Part shown: positions 16,324-26,220 of the stretch, piece by piece
Layout of the letters: every line of letters begins with the position of its first letter
Position numbering within the stretch: the first letter of the stretch is position 1
DNA from: Nostoc punctiforme NIES-2108
Lineage (GTDB): Bacteria; Cyanobacteriota; Cyanobacteriia; Cyanobacteriales; Nostocaceae
DNA: 64,000 nucleotides
Direction of reading: 5' to 3'
NCBI GenBank assembly: GCA_003326195.1
Contig: LXQE01000147.1
Span: 124,001-188,000, forward strand
Position numbers and translations under genes: made by a program
The notes under the pieces: model-generated
The model's input: only the letters and a program-made list of their open reading frames with translations
The model's database searches: none
Told to the model about the DNA's origin: nothing

Positions 16324-17196
16324 TTAACCCTCTACCTGCTCTATCTCTACACCCATTCCTTGGTCTAGCTCTATGAACTTTGGCCCGGCGATCAGAACTA
16401 CGATCATCATTAAAATACTCGTCACCATGATGATGCTCACGACGCTGGGATCTTCAAAATTACTTGTAGCTACTAACAATGCTGCGGCAAAATTACGTTG
16501 AGCTGTTCCAACTCCTAGCACTCGTTGGGTATCGATACCAGGGCCGCCCAAAAGATAACCCACGCTAAAGGAGAAGACTATGAAAACGGCACAAACGAAA
16601 ATTGCACCTGTTTGTAATAAGCCAATGATATCGTTAGTGTGAACTATTAGCCTGACTACTAGACCTAAAAGCAATCCAGCATTAGATAATTTGAACAAAA
16701 TCGGCTGGATAGTGGGCGCGATCGCACTGAATTTTGCTTTGATGAATAAACCAACGATCAATGGGCTAACCATCATTAACAATAAGGGTTTAGCAATGTC
16801 CCAGGAGTTAATTTGCACACCTTCCACCACTAAGGGTAATACAATCGGCATATAAAAAATTGTGCCCAGCATTAGCAACATCATTAATCCCACCGAGAAA
16901 GCTATATTGCCTTTGACTATGTGGGCAAGTTTAGGTAGTGCTGGAGGCCCTGATGCTACTGCCATAATCAGTAAGCCATCTCTGAGTGGTTCGCTTAAAT
17001 GTACTACTTGCAGTAACAAATATACAAAAAGCGGTACTAGCACAAAATTTGTCAGCAGCGATGAGATAACTAAGCAGGGGTTGCGGAGTGGTTCCCAAAT
17101 CTGTTGTACGGTGAGACTTAAACCTGCACCCAGCATGGTGAACACGATAAATGTGAAAAGTGCGAGTTTATCGATTAGTGACAAGATTTCGTTCAT
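16324..17196 (-). CDS. BASS-family (bile acid:sodium symporter-like) transporter
   Basis: About 290 residues from ATG 17196 (MNEILSLIDKLALF), with nine to ten hydrophobic segments and family motifs such as MAVASGPPALPKLA and VGVGTAQRNFAAALLVA, the substrate/sodium site region of the bile acid:sodium symporter family. An upstream in-frame start at 17277 is unlikely, because its 27 extra residues are encoded by the G-rich repeat at 17220-17260. It is the last gene of the minus-strand run of haloperoxidase, cytochrome, formylglycine-generating enzyme and sulfatase. It may move an organic anion or sulfate linked to sulfatase activity (inference). Confidence 0.85.
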   Translation of the reverse strand: MNEILSLIDKLALFTFIVFTMLGAGLSLTVQQIWEPLRNPCLVISSLLTNFVLVPLFVYLLLQVVHLSEPLRDGLLIMAVASGPPALPKLAHIVKGNIAFSVGLMMLLMLGTIFYMPIVLPLVVEGVQINSWDIAKPLLLMMVSPLIVGLFIKAKFSAIAPTIQPILFKLSNAGLLLGLVVRLIVHTNDIIGLLQTGAIFVCAVFIVFSFSVGYLLGGPGIDTQRVLGVGTAQRNFAAALLVATSNFEDPSVVSIIMVTSILMMIVVLIAGPKFIELDQGMGVEIEQVEG

Positions 17197-17217
17197 AATT
17201 TTTTTTCTACGCAGAGT

Positions 17218-17300
17218 TGCGGAGGGGCAGGGGAGCAGGGAGCAGGGGGAGATAAGGGAGATAAGGAGAATAACCAATGCCCAATGCCCAATGCCCAGTC
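17218..17300. repeat. AGCAGGGG-type repeat plus ATGCCCA heptamers
   Basis: GGGGCAGGGGAGCAGGGAGC is followed by GATAAGGGAGATAAGG and then three ATGCCCA heptamers, all low-complexity units of the short tandem repeat class. Similar text lies at 61240-61260 and, in the other orientation, in the linker of the GH1/RmlD fusion. Confidence 0.7.
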
Positions 17301-17304
17301 GCTA

Positions 17305-19755
17305 TTACTTCAATTCCAGGGTGACTTGCTGTAAGTTGCCGGTGAATGCAAAGGGTGTTTGGTAAGTATCTACCGCAGGTGTGCCAGTATCTTGACCAAC
17401 ATCAAAGGTTTCATCTAAACCAAATCGGTAGCCTATGGTTTTATCAATGCGGCCTTCGGCAACCTGTTGATCGTTGACCGAGAGCTTACCAGTACCACCA
17501 GATCCCGGAGCGCCACCGTCATAAGTAAAGTCAAATTTGATTTGGGATTTACCGATCGCAATTGGTTGGGAAGATTGAATAATTGTGCGATCGCTATTTA
17601 ACAAGTTGTAAGCAAAGGTGGGTTTACCTTCTTGCAAGAAGAAACTCCAACCCGCAAAACGTCCGCCTTGGGTAACTAAAACGCCTTCAGTACCATCTTT
17701 GGCAGCATCCACATCGGCAGTGATGCTAAAGGAGCGATTCTTAATATTGGGAGCGCTACCTTCGGGAATGCCTGCAACAGATGTGTAATAAGTAAAGCTA
17801 TTGCGTCCTGTGATTAGGTTGGAACGGATTTTGACATCAAACCTTTGAAGTAAGCGATCGTCCAAGGGCAGAACTTTGTATTTCTCTGCTTCCTTCAGAA
17901 ATAGATTTTGTAGTTGCGCTAACTTCTCAGGGTTCTGCTTGGCTAAATCGTTGGCTTCACTGAAGTCTTTGGTAATATCGTATAGTTCCCAATTATCTTC
18001 ATCGAAGGTAGTTTTGGACACACGCTCCCAAGGTAAGCGTCCATGACGGGCAGCTGCTACCCAACCTCGATCGTAAATGCCACGATTGCCAAACATCTCA
18101 AAATACTGGGTTTTGTGATGGGATGGTACAGCAGGATCATCAAAGCTATAGACAAGGCTAGTACCTTCGATAGGTTGTTGTTTTACACCGTTGACTACCT
18201 CTGGTTCTTCAATCCCCACAGCTTCTAGAATTGTAGGCGCAATATCAATTACATGATGAAATTGGCTCCGCAGTCCACCACGATTTTTGATGCGTTGGCG
18301 AAGCCCGCCGGAGGCATCGCCCCAAGCCACAACTAAACCATTGCGGGTTCCGCCGAAGTGAGAAGCAATTTGTTTTGTCCATTGAAAGGGGCTATCCACT
18401 GCCCAAGCCCAAGCTGCATGAAAATGATTGAAGGTTTTTGGCCCGCCTAAATCATCTAAAGCCGCGAGAACTTCTTGAGGATTTTCTGCTACGCCATTAA
18501 AGACTTTTAATTCATTGATACTACCTGTTAAACCGCCTTCAGCACTCGCACCATTATCACCGGCGATGAAAAAGACTAAGGTGTTATCCAATTCACCCAG
18601 TTGGTCGATCGCATCAATGACTCTACCAATTTGTGCATCGGTATGACTGAGGAAACCTGCAAATACTTCCGCCTGACGCGCATAAACTTTCTGTTCGGTG
18701 GGAGTGAGGGAATCCCAAGCTGGGAGTTCTGCTGGGCGAGGAGTCAGCTTAGTATCGGCGGGAATTACACCCAAGGCTAGCTGACGAGCAAAGATGTCTT
18801 CGCGTAATTTATCCCAACCTCGATCGAATTTACCCTTATACTTGTCGATCCATTCTTTGGGCGCATGGTGTGGGGCATGGGTAGCGCCAGTGGCAAAGTA
18901 GGTAAAGAAGGGTTTATCAGGAGCGATCGCTTGTTGAGTACGAATCCACTTAATTGCATGGTCTGCTAGATCGGGGGTGAGGTGATAATCAGGGCGATTT
19001 GGTTTCTGAATATGTTGGGTATTTTCCACCAAGGCTGGACTCCATTGATTGGTATCACCGCCCAGAAATCCATAGAAGTACTCAAAACCTAAACCTGTCG
19101 GCCAGCGATCGAATGGGCCTGCTGCACTAGTTTCATAGTCTGGGGTATTGTGCCATTTGCCAAAGGCCGCTGTGTTATATCCATAGTCTCGCAATACTTC
19201 AGCGATCGTTGCCGCACTTCTAGGTAAAATCGCTGTATAACCTGGATAGCCTGTGGCTAACTCCTCAACCACACCTGTATTCACAGAATGGTGATTGCGT
19301 CCCGTGAGCAATGCGGCTCTGGTAGGAGAGCAGAGTGCTGTAGTGTGGAATTGGTTATAACGCAATCCCCTTTCTGCTAGACGGTCTAAATTAGGCGTAT
19401 CGATTAGACCGCCAAAGGTGCTGGTTTGTCCAAAACCGACATCATCAAGCAACACCAGCAAAATGTTTGGTGCATTTTCTGGAGCCTTAATGGGTTTGGG
19501 GAAGTCTGGTTCGGATTCTTTGTAAGTAATGCCAATTTTGCCTTGAAAAGATGGTTGGGGTAATGGCAATTTGTCGCCATAGTCCGCCCAAGCAGGTAGA
19601 GGTAAGAGGCTAGAAAATATTAGCGTTAGGGCTGTCAAAAATGCGATTCTCCTTCTCCTATCGGAGACGCTGCGCGAACGGAGACGCTGCGCGAACGCAC
19701 CAGAAGTTAACTTCAGAGATACATACAAAGAATCTCTCTTGTGAGGATCAGTCAT
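17305..19755 (-). CDS. Arylsulfatase, formylglycine-dependent
   Basis: 816 residues. A hydrophobic segment ([21 protein letters not shown], about 37-57) is a signal peptide preceded by an unusually long basic N-terminus. The sulfatase domain has the metal-binding LLDDVG (about 101) and the consensus [12 protein letters not shown], whose Cys is converted to formylglycine. It also has FGKWHN and the late sulfatase segment [20 protein letters not shown]. The C-terminal 200 residues form a beta-rich domain. Its activating enzyme lies 6 bases upstream, so the two genes are surely coexpressed. Two interspersed repeats are read in frame: one in the N-terminus (19662-19696), one before GGLRSQ (18292-18320). 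The substrate is unknown; location periplasmic or external. Confidence 0.93.
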   Translation of the reverse strand: MTDPHKRDSLYVSLKLTSGAFAQRLRSRSVSDRRRRIAFLTALTLIFSSLLPLPAWADYGDKLPLPQPSFQGKIGITYKESEPDFPKPIKAPENAPNILLVLLDDVGFGQTSTFGGLIDTPNLDRLAERGLRYNQFHTTALCSPTRAALLTGRNHHSVNTGVVEELATGYPGYTAILPRSAATIAEVLRDYGYNTAAFGKWHNTPDYETSAAGPFDRWPTGLGFEYFYGFLGGDTNQWSPALVENTQHIQKPNRPDYHLTPDLADHAIKWIRTQQAIAPDKPFFTYFATGATHAPHHAPKEWIDKYKGKFDRGWDKLREDIFARQLALGVIPADTKLTPRPAELPAWDSLTPTEQKVYARQAEVFAGFLSHTDAQIGRVIDAIDQLGELDNTLVFFIAGDNGASAEGGLTGSINELKVFNGVAENPQEVLAALDDLGGPKTFNHFHAAWAWAVDSPFQWTKQIASHFGGTRNGLVVAWGDASGGLRQRIKNRGGLRSQFHHVIDIAPTILEAVGIEEPEVVNGVKQQPIEGTSLVYSFDDPAVPSHHKTQYFEMFGNRGIYDRGWVAAARHGRLPWERVSKTTFDEDNWELYDITKDFSEANDLAKQNPEKLAQLQNLFLKEAEKYKVLPLDDRLLQRFDVKIRSNLITGRNSFTYYTSVAGIPEGSAPNIKNRSFSITADVDAAKDGTEGVLVTQGGRFAGWSFFLQEGKPTFAYNLLNSDRTIIQSSQPIAIGKSQIKFDFTYDGGAPGSGGTGKLSVNDQQVAEGRIDKTIGYRFGLDETFDVGQDTGTPAVDTYQTPFAFTGNLQQVTLELK
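18292..18320. repeat. Copy of a 29-bp repeat inside the sulfatase gene
   Basis: Core GGCGAAGCCCGCCGGAGG ends in GGCATCGC. It encodes the GDASGGLRQ portion just before [11 protein letters not shown]. Family members known to me usually have WPKRIK here, so about seven residues look inserted. Confidence 0.65.
19662..19696. repeat. 17-bp unit twice in tandem at the sulfatase N-terminus
   Basis: CGGAGACGCTGCGCGAA is repeated exactly, 17 bases apart, and is a relative of the repeat in the DUF2103 gene. It encodes the basic stretch [13 protein letters not shown] ahead of the signal peptide. Confidence 0.75.
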
Positions 19756-19761
19756 ACAATT

Positions 19762-20868
19762 TTAGATTTGGGATTTTGAATTTATAGGTAGTGTGCTGGA
19801 AGGCAAATTTTTAACTAGCCGAAACCCGATATGAGTAGTTCCCGTATCGGGTGATTCTGACTCCCGCGCCGCCGGACGGAAGCGGCTACAGTAATTGGGA
19901 GCGCAGAGATACGATCCCCCCTTGATCACGTGTAACTCTGATTCATCGGGCTGTTTGGGATCAAAGCCTTGATTTAAGGCAATAGGATTAATTTGATCGG
20001 ATTTGCGATCGCGTCCGATTTGAAATAAATCACTAGTCCATTCCCACACATTGCCGGTCATGTCATAGAGTCCATAACCATTGGGTGCAAAAGAACCGAC
20101 GGGAGCAATGCCCAAGTGACCATCGGCTTTGGTGTTGAAAAAGGGAAAAATTCCTTGCCAAGTGTTGGCTCTATGTTCAGAATATTCATTGCCCCAAGTG
20201 TATGTTGCACCATCCAAGCCACCACGGGCGGCGTATTCCCATTGGGCTTCGGTGGGTAGGGATTTTCCTGACCATTTGGCATAGGCTAAAGCATCTTCGT
20301 AAGCTATGTGAACAACTGGGTAGTTGGCTTTGCTAGCGATGCCTGCGGCGGGCTGCGCCAACGCACTGTCTGCCCCAAAGGGATGTTGCCAATTCGCGCC
20401 AGTAGTCCAATGCCACCAACTCAGAAAGGAAACTTGCTTGACACCCGGTTTTGCCATCTCAAATACTAAGGAACCCGGTAATCGCTGCTCATCGGGTAAA
20501 TCGGGAAACTGTTCTTGAGATAAGGGACGCTCTGCAACTGTTACATATCCTGTAGATTTGACAAATTCACCAAATTGTGAATTTGTTAACTCATATTTAT
20601 CAATACAGAAGTTAGTCACCGTTACGTCTCTAGGCGATCGCTCCTCCACAAAACTGGAATTATCAGACCCCATTTTGAACGCTCCTCCTGAAATCATCGC
20701 CATACCTTGGGGACAGGGATTGACTGTGGCTGCCAATGCGGTTGTATTAATGAATAAGAGTGCGATCGCTATTCCCTGAATGAATATTAGTGTGAGAAAA
20801 CAATATATTTTTCCATCCCTAATATTCTCAATTTTGTTACTTTTAATTGAATGCCTGTAGTTCATCAA
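19762..20868 (-). CDS. Formylglycine-generating enzyme (sulfatase-modifying factor)
   Basis: 368 residues with an N-terminal hydrophobic segment (FLTLIFIQGIAIALLFINTTALAA) indicating export. The FGE-sulfatase domain is complete: CPQGMAMISGGAFKMGSD at the start, LPTEAQWEYAARGG in the middle, GNVWEWTSD, and GGSYLCAPNYCSRFRPAAR near the end. This last motif carries the two active-site cysteines that bind copper in this enzyme class. It oxidises the CSPTR cysteine of the sulfatase encoded immediately downstream. A repeat copy (20336-20364) is read in frame as SALAQPAAGIAS, in a loop where homologs are shorter. Probably translated as a unit with the sulfatase. Confidence 0.93.
   Translation of the reverse strand: MMNYRHSIKSNKIENIRDGKIYCFLTLIFIQGIAIALLFINTTALAATVNPCPQGMAMISGGAFKMGSDNSSFVEERSPRDVTVTNFCIDKYELTNSQFGEFVKSTGYVTVAERPLSQEQFPDLPDEQRLPGSLVFEMAKPGVKQVSFLSWWHWTTGANWQHPFGADSALAQPAAGIASKANYPVVHIAYEDALAYAKWSGKSLPTEAQWEYAARGGLDGATYTWGNEYSEHRANTWQGIFPFFNTKADGHLGIAPVGSFAPNGYGLYDMTGNVWEWTSDLFQIGRDRKSDQINPIALNQGFDPKQPDESELHVIKGGSYLCAPNYCSRFRPAARESESPDTGTTHIGFRLVKNLPSSTLPINSKSQI
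20336..20364. repeat. Copy of the 29-bp repeat inside the formylglycine-generating enzyme gene
   Basis: Reverse orientation relative to the sulfatase copy; core GGCGCAGCCCGCCGCAGG on the minus strand. It encodes ALAQPAAGIA in a loop before NYPVVHIAYEDALAYAKW. Confidence 0.7.
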
Positions 20869-20909
20869 TAAGATTCAACTTTTCTTAAAACTTATATTAT
20901 TTTCAATCA

Positions 20910-21992
20910 TCAGTTGTTTGAATGAACTTGAGAAGAAGTTATTTTTTCTCCTTCGTAAGCTAGGGCTTGGTCGCCTGCTTGGGCAAATGTTTGGGCGAGT
21001 TCAAGCAGTTTTTGTCGTTCTTGCTCGTTAACGATACCAGTCGGAGGCGGCATTCGTTTTTCTTTAATTTGGCGCACCGTTTCGTGTCGTAAAGAGAGCG
21101 CTTGATTTGGATAACTCAGCAATAATAAAGGATTCTGCTTCGCTGCGTTATCTGGACTATGGCAAACAATACAAGCGTGTTGACGTAGATTAACTTCAAA
21201 TGCACGATAAGCAGCATCAACTTTAGCAACGTGTGGGTTTGATGGAGAAAACAAACGGGTATATAGTGTTACATAAGGTTGCTTTTTGCCATGAGCATCA
21301 TTCCAAACCCAGTTACCATCCCATACATGATTTACTACTGGTCTTTGTGAGTCAACCACAGCTGAACGTAGCGCCCCTTTGAGCTTTTTCTGTTCTAGAA
21401 ACAGAAGTAATTCAGTACTTTGCTGGTAAGAATTCCACTTTTTCGATGAGTGCCAAAAAGGATAAGGATAAGCACCAATATCAAGCTGATTGCGGAACTG
21501 AATGGGAAGGTGAATCACAATTAAATTGTTTACCTGTTCAACTTTTGGTTCACCTTTGAACATAAAAGTGGCTAGGTATATGCGACGCCAAACCAATGGA
21601 TCAAATACAGTTGTTTGATTATCTTTGAGATTGTAATTACCGACTTTGCTTTGAGCGCCCCACAAGAAGGGTGCATTCATGGTTTTGCGGAGAGTTGTTA
21701 GCTTAGTGAGTTTGTCAGCGCATGAGTTGAAGGCAGCTAAATTTTTAGTATCAGAGACAACGGGACAAGCAGCAATAATTTCTTTCCCTAATTTCTTAGC
21801 TAGTTCTATGTCCGGCGATGCTTCTTTTGCTGATACTATATTTTTGGGATTGAGTGCTTGTGTTGTAGATATAAAGAACGCGTTCGTCGAAGACGTTAGC
21901 AAAGCTATCGCTACCGCTATGCTCAATAACATAGATCGCGTAGGCGCAGCCCGCCGCAGGCATCGAGAGAAAAATCTCCGAAGATCAGACAT
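20910..21992 (-). CDS. Exported cytochrome c-like protein (single CXXCH)
   Basis: 360 residues. A basic leader (MSDLRRFFSRCLRRAAPTR) precedes a hydrophobic signal segment (SMLLSIAVAIALLTSSTNAFF). One haem-c motif, CIVCH, lies at about residue 283, and a possible axial Met in EKRMPPPTG about 45 residues later, as in class I cytochromes. The first 270 residues are not assigned (WRRIYLATFMFKGEP, VVNHVWDGNWVWNDAHGK). The leader contains another copy of the 29-bp repeat (21938-21965). It is 85 bases downstream of the haloperoxidase-like gene and 41 bases upstream of the formylglycine-generating enzyme, in one run. It may be an electron acceptor or a peroxidase-type partner. Confidence 0.75.
   Translation of the reverse strand: MSDLRRFFSRCLRRAAPTRSMLLSIAVAIALLTSSTNAFFISTTQALNPKNIVSAKEASPDIELAKKLGKEIIAACPVVSDTKNLAAFNSCADKLTKLTTLRKTMNAPFLWGAQSKVGNYNLKDNQTTVFDPLVWRRIYLATFMFKGEPKVEQVNNLIVIHLPIQFRNQLDIGAYPYPFWHSSKKWNSYQQSTELLLFLEQKKLKGALRSAVVDSQRPVVNHVWDGNWVWNDAHGKKQPYVTLYTRLFSPSNPHVAKVDAAYRAFEVNLRQHACIVCHSPDNAAKQNPLLLLSYPNQALSLRHETVRQIKEKRMPPPTGIVNEQERQKLLELAQTFAQAGDQALAYEGEKITSSQVHSNN
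21938..21965. repeat. Copy of the 29-bp repeat in the cytochrome leader
   Basis: TAGGCGCAGCCCGCCGCAGG followed by CATCG. It encodes SRCLRRAAPTR before the signal peptide. The flanking bases 21880-21937 contain further palindromic text (GCTATCGCTACCGCTATGC). Confidence 0.65.
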
Positions 21993-22077
21993 TGTAGAAC
22001 TCTGAAACTAAATAGGATTTAAGTAAATGTAGAGACGCGAAATATCGTGTCTCTATATTTTCCAAACTGTTAAAGCC

Positions 22078-23910
22078 TTAAACTGTGATTTTTGTACCAT
22101 CAAACTTGGTGAAGGTGAAACCTGCAAATTTTTCGCGGAACGTTAGCTTTTCATCTCTGAGAATGCTGATGGCGATCGCTTCGCCAAGGGCCAACGACGC
22201 TGCTGCATCTGTGCGCCAGTGAATCCCAGCACTATCACGACCCAAGCCAATATTTGCCGCCAGTTTGTTCAATTCGCCGCCCACGGTCAGCACTGGGCCT
22301 TGATAGGGAATCAACTTGGTGGGATCTTTGGGATCGGGTACCACCGGATTCGGAATCACATAACTCTCATCAAATAGTGCTTTCAAAATCGTGACACTGG
22401 CACCTGCGGACACCGAAGCGCCCCCTGGATAAGAAGAGTGGAATGGTGCCCCTTCAGGAAAAGCTTGCGGTAGCAGATAGGATTTGTTTTTGCTGAAAAA
22501 GCGGTCTAGTACTTCTGAGTTAAAAACATCGGGGTGAATCGGATAGTTTGTTTTATTCACCTTGTTGTTGTGAACCAACCCACCATAAGCCTCTGCTCGC
22601 AGACGACGGTGAACATAGTACTTCTGCCAATAAGCCGCTCTGATTGCATGTGGAGCAACCCAAGCGATGAGAGATTGTGAATACCCTGGACCAAATGTCG
22701 CAGTACCACCCGCTTGGGTCTTCGAGTTGTTATAAGGATTACCGGGATTGTAAGGTGAGCCAACGCCACCAGCTAGGAGGTTATCAATGGCTGGCTTGGC
22801 GAGTAGAATTAGAGCAGCATTTGCATAGACGGGTGGTGGCGTGTGGGCAATCTCTGACTGGTCGCGCCCGTTGATAAAGTAGCGAGGGGTTGAGTCAAAC
22901 TTAATCGTTCGACCAGAATCGCCACCATTTTGCACCAGCAACCACTCGTTATAGTTGGTTTGAAAACTGTTTTCGGGAATAGCTAGGGGAACACGGTTAA
23001 GCTGAACATAACTCTGTGTTCCTGCGGGTACAGGACGCAGTAAAAACTGGGAGACGTATGGCCCCACATCTACCCCTGGTAACGTGTAGTAAGTCGTTCC
23101 ACCAGAGGCATTAACGTAAATCGCGGTGCCTCGAAATAGGAGTTCGGGTGTAACTCGTCCGTTCTGTTTAGGCCCTTTGAATGCTGACAACCGATTCAGA
23201 TCCTGAACTGCTGCCAGAATTAGCGGGTTAGTTGTATTATTGCGGAACTCGCTAAAGGGTATATCCTGTAACAGTTGTTGCCAAGCAATTTCGAGGAATT
23301 CAGCCGCCTGCTCTGCACTATCAAGGGTAGGTGGCACTGGAATTGTCAATTGGCTCGGACTCAGCCCACTCAAGCTAACCGCTAATGGACCGAGCGGTTG
23401 TACCAACTTCCGTTTGCCACCCAGGATGATCTTTTCATACTCATTGGGATCATCGGAGTTCAACGCATTAATAAAAGATTGATAAGCCTTCAGATTCACT
23501 TCGCCCAGCTTGTTATGGGGTAATCCTCGTGTATCCGTCGCAATTTTGTTAGCATACTTCGCCTCATCTCCATTGGTGGGATGAGGAGGAATAGGAATAT
23601 CCGAATTAACCTTGGCTGCTCTTGTACGTACTTGAAAAGCTCTATTACGTAAGTTGCTATAGTTAAACCTTGCACCAGGTCTTTGGGCCTGGACAACATT
23701 TCCTCCTTTCTTCAAGGAAAAGGATGAGCTGAAAACCCCTGCCACAACACTAGCTGCACTAAACAAACCGGCGCGACCGAGAAATAAACGTCTGCTGCCG
23801 CGACTACCAAAAAAACGTTTGCTAGCTACACGGGGTTGTTTCAGTTTATCTTCACTATTAACCTGAGTATCTTGCTCGGAACCTTGATGAGAATTTGGAT
23901 CTAATTGCAT
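22078..23910 (-). CDS. Vanadium haloperoxidase-like acid phosphatase-fold protein, Tat-exported
   Basis: 610 residues. The N-terminus has a twin-arginine signal (SRRLFLGRAGLFSAASVVAG, about 39-58). The body matches bacterial vanadium-dependent haloperoxidases: KYYVHRRLRAEAYGG, FPEGAPFHSSYPGGASVSAG and GRDSAGIHWRTDAAAS, with the vanadate-anchoring His in GIHW. The usual SYPxGHA motif reads SYPGGAS, so the second histidine normally used in catalysis seems replaced by Ala. This may be a divergent or non-halogenating member. It is the first gene of the minus-strand run leading to the sulfatase. Reaction and substrate cannot be stated from sequence. Confidence 0.85.
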   Translation of the reverse strand: MQLDPNSHQGSEQDTQVNSEDKLKQPRVASKRFFGSRGSRRLFLGRAGLFSAASVVAGVFSSSFSLKKGGNVVQAQRPGARFNYSNLRNRAFQVRTRAAKVNSDIPIPPHPTNGDEAKYANKIATDTRGLPHNKLGEVNLKAYQSFINALNSDDPNEYEKIILGGKRKLVQPLGPLAVSLSGLSPSQLTIPVPPTLDSAEQAAEFLEIAWQQLLQDIPFSEFRNNTTNPLILAAVQDLNRLSAFKGPKQNGRVTPELLFRGTAIYVNASGGTTYYTLPGVDVGPYVSQFLLRPVPAGTQSYVQLNRVPLAIPENSFQTNYNEWLLVQNGGDSGRTIKFDSTPRYFINGRDQSEIAHTPPPVYANAALILLAKPAIDNLLAGGVGSPYNPGNPYNNSKTQAGGTATFGPGYSQSLIAWVAPHAIRAAYWQKYYVHRRLRAEAYGGLVHNNKVNKTNYPIHPDVFNSEVLDRFFSKNKSYLLPQAFPEGAPFHSSYPGGASVSAGASVTILKALFDESYVIPNPVVPDPKDPTKLIPYQGPVLTVGGELNKLAANIGLGRDSAGIHWRTDAAASLALGEAIAISILRDEKLTFREKFAGFTFTKFDGTKITV

Positions 23911-24703
23911 GAGATGTTCTCCACTAGAAAAAATAATGCAAAAATTTAGTCATAAGTGAATACATGACCATCTGAAAACTAGAACAACGAGCCACACACA
24001 AAATGCCCACCTCTAGAGAAACAGGCTAATCTAACGAGATTTGGTGATGATATCTGGGGTTACTTTACTGGAAGGTAACTTGCATAGGAGTGATATCAGG
24101 TTCGGTTAAACATTTAATAATATCTGTAGGTTGGGTTGAAGAACGTAGAACCGAATGTGAACAGCGTCTAGTAGAGAAGGGCTTCCCGCAGGGGAACCCA
24201 ACATTTCATCCTTGTTCATCTTGGGTTTTACTGCCGTTAAACTCAACCTACATTGATAGATTTTATTAGAAGTAATCACCCAAACTTGATATGATTCTCC
24301 TGGCAGTCATACCAGCACTGAATGCCGATATTATGCCTTCATTGCATGGCTGTTATAGTTTTGTAGTTGTAATCAGTCCGATCGGATGTTGCCGGGATTA
24401 AAGCACAGCTAAAACCACCGCTTGTTTCCAGTCAGGCTAAATAATCCTGTAAATCTATCGGTTTACCGTATTTTGTAGACATTAAATCAGACTTTCTCAC
24501 AATCGGTGATAAAAATCAAGAGGTTTTTACAATAAACTTAGCAAGAGCGTGAAAGCCCCAGAGAAACAGGCGCGCAGCGTCGTATTCTCTGCTTGAGACT
24601 GTGGATAAAACGCGATGCGATGGGTTTTGATCGAGTCTCAAAGGCGGTTGTTGTTGAAAGGTTCAGTTGAGAGAACTAGGTGTAAGGCCTCGTAGACATG
24701 GAA
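23911..24703. other. Gene-free stretch with a foldback repeat
   Basis: About 790 bases without a credible frame. At 24125-24260 an imperfect inverted repeat (GTAGGTTGGGTTGAA...TTAAACTCAACCTAC) encloses AGTAGAGAAGGGCTTCCCGC and AACCCAACATTTCATCC, a common interspersed repeat type. The rest shows nothing recognisable. It probably also contains the promoter of the haloperoxidase-sulfatase run. Confidence 0.6.
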
Positions 24704-26020
24704 TTAGCCTTTATTGGGCTGGGTAATTAAGCCCAACTCTGCATAAATTGGATGCACTATTTGTCTTATTTTGGGCAGTTGTCTACTAAAGAAATATGCT
24801 CCTAAAATACAACAAACACCGCCAAATAATAAAGAATTATCAACGCCAAAGTAACCTGCCAATGCTCCGAAAAATAAATTACCAAAAGGCAGTATTCCTA
24901 AAAAACCAGTTGTAAATATACTAGTTACTCTACCTCTTTTATCTTCCTCAATAAGAATTGATTGCATAAAATTACTAATTGAAGCCAAGGTTAGAGTATT
25001 ATTCATGCCGATGATAAACATGAATACAAGACAAATTTCAAAATTTGTTGAGCGAGAAAAAACTATTAAACCTAAACCTAAAAGTGCGGCAGAGATTGCT
25101 ATAATTTTTCCCAGTCCCATAACATTTTTTCTAGAGATGAGATAAATACCTGAAAGTATGGAACCAAAAGCCGAAGCTGTCATCAAAAATCCCATAGTTT
25201 CAGCGTTACCCTTTAGTACTTCTTGAGCAAAAATCGGCACTAAATTGACATGAGTCATTCCCATAAAACAAATAGTAACTTGTAATATCAATAAATATTT
25301 AATCGGCAAAAATTCGTATGCATAAACAAACCCTTCTTTAAGATTTTTCCACATTTGTGGCTTTTGACCCAAGGAATTATTGATAACTGGGTTGACTTTG
25401 ATAGTTAAGATTGCAGATACCAATGGTAAATAGCTGATACTGTCTACTAAAAAACAGGAGGCTGCACCAGACCTGGCAATTAGTAAACCCCCAATCATCG
25501 GGCTAACAAACTTTGCTGTATTAATCAAGAATGAATGGGAAGCCATTGCACTATAAGTATCTGATTTCTTATCCAAAAGTCTGGGAATAATTACCTGGCG
25601 TGCTGGTAAATCGAAAGCTTTTACAATTCCCTGAAGCGTGCCTATGGCAATAATCCATGCAACATTGATGTTATTACTAAGAGTTAAAAAGGTTAAGGTA
25701 GAAGATAGCACAATAGATACTAGCTGAGTAGTTAATAGAACATATCGTAAGTTCCAGCGATCTAGCAATACTCCTACTACGGGTGTAATAATTAAGCCCA
25801 TAGCTTGATTTGTAAATCCAGCTATACCTACCAGTACAGCCGAATTAGTTAGTTGATAAACTAGCCATACTAAAGCAATTTGAGTCATCCAAGACCCAAA
25901 AAAAGATAAGCTTTGTCCAATAACGAAACAAGAAAAATTTACAGATTTAAGCGCAGGTGGAAGTTCAAAAAAAAACTTTAGCTTGTGTCTTTGCACTTTT
26001 TCTCTATTACTTGGTATCAT
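24704..26020 (-). CDS. MFS transporter, enterobactin-exporter-like (MFS_3)
   Basis: 438 residues with about twelve hydrophobic segments. FFGSWMTQIALVWLVYQLTNSAVLVG and GVLLDRWNLRYVLLTTQ carry the MFS loop 2-3 signature (DRW-R). Several cyanobacterial MFS_3 family exporters have this layout. The substrate is unknown. The next gene upstream on the minus strand is the racemase-like one at 26414-27163, about 390 bases away, so shared transcription is not obvious. Confidence 0.85.
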   Translation of the reverse strand: MIPSNREKVQRHKLKFFFELPPALKSVNFSCFVIGQSLSFFGSWMTQIALVWLVYQLTNSAVLVGIAGFTNQAMGLIITPVVGVLLDRWNLRYVLLTTQLVSIVLSSTLTFLTLSNNINVAWIIAIGTLQGIVKAFDLPARQVIIPRLLDKKSDTYSAMASHSFLINTAKFVSPMIGGLLIARSGAASCFLVDSISYLPLVSAILTIKVNPVINNSLGQKPQMWKNLKEGFVYAYEFLPIKYLLILQVTICFMGMTHVNLVPIFAQEVLKGNAETMGFLMTASAFGSILSGIYLISRKNVMGLGKIIAISAALLGLGLIVFSRSTNFEICLVFMFIIGMNNTLTLASISNFMQSILIEEDKRGRVTSIFTTGFLGILPFGNLFFGALAGYFGVDNSLLFGGVCCILGAYFFSRQLPKIRQIVHPIYAELGLITQPNKG

Positions 26021-26220
26021 CAGTTTTTTCCTATTTGAAATTTAGAGACATTGCATTTCAACGTCTCTACTAATTTTTTTGATGAAGTTTTAGCAGACTT
26101 GCATATCACCAGCATTGAAATAGTGTTAGCAAAGCTTAATGTTAGCAAACCAGAAAGTTTGTATGCTTAGTATTAAAGCAAAAAAAACAGCGGCATTATG
26201 CCCAGAGTGCATATTATACC

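Noticed and set aside
17197..17277. Longer N-terminus for the BASS transporter
   Set aside because: The extra 27 residues are encoded by G-rich low-complexity repeat; ATG 17196 gives the usual family start.
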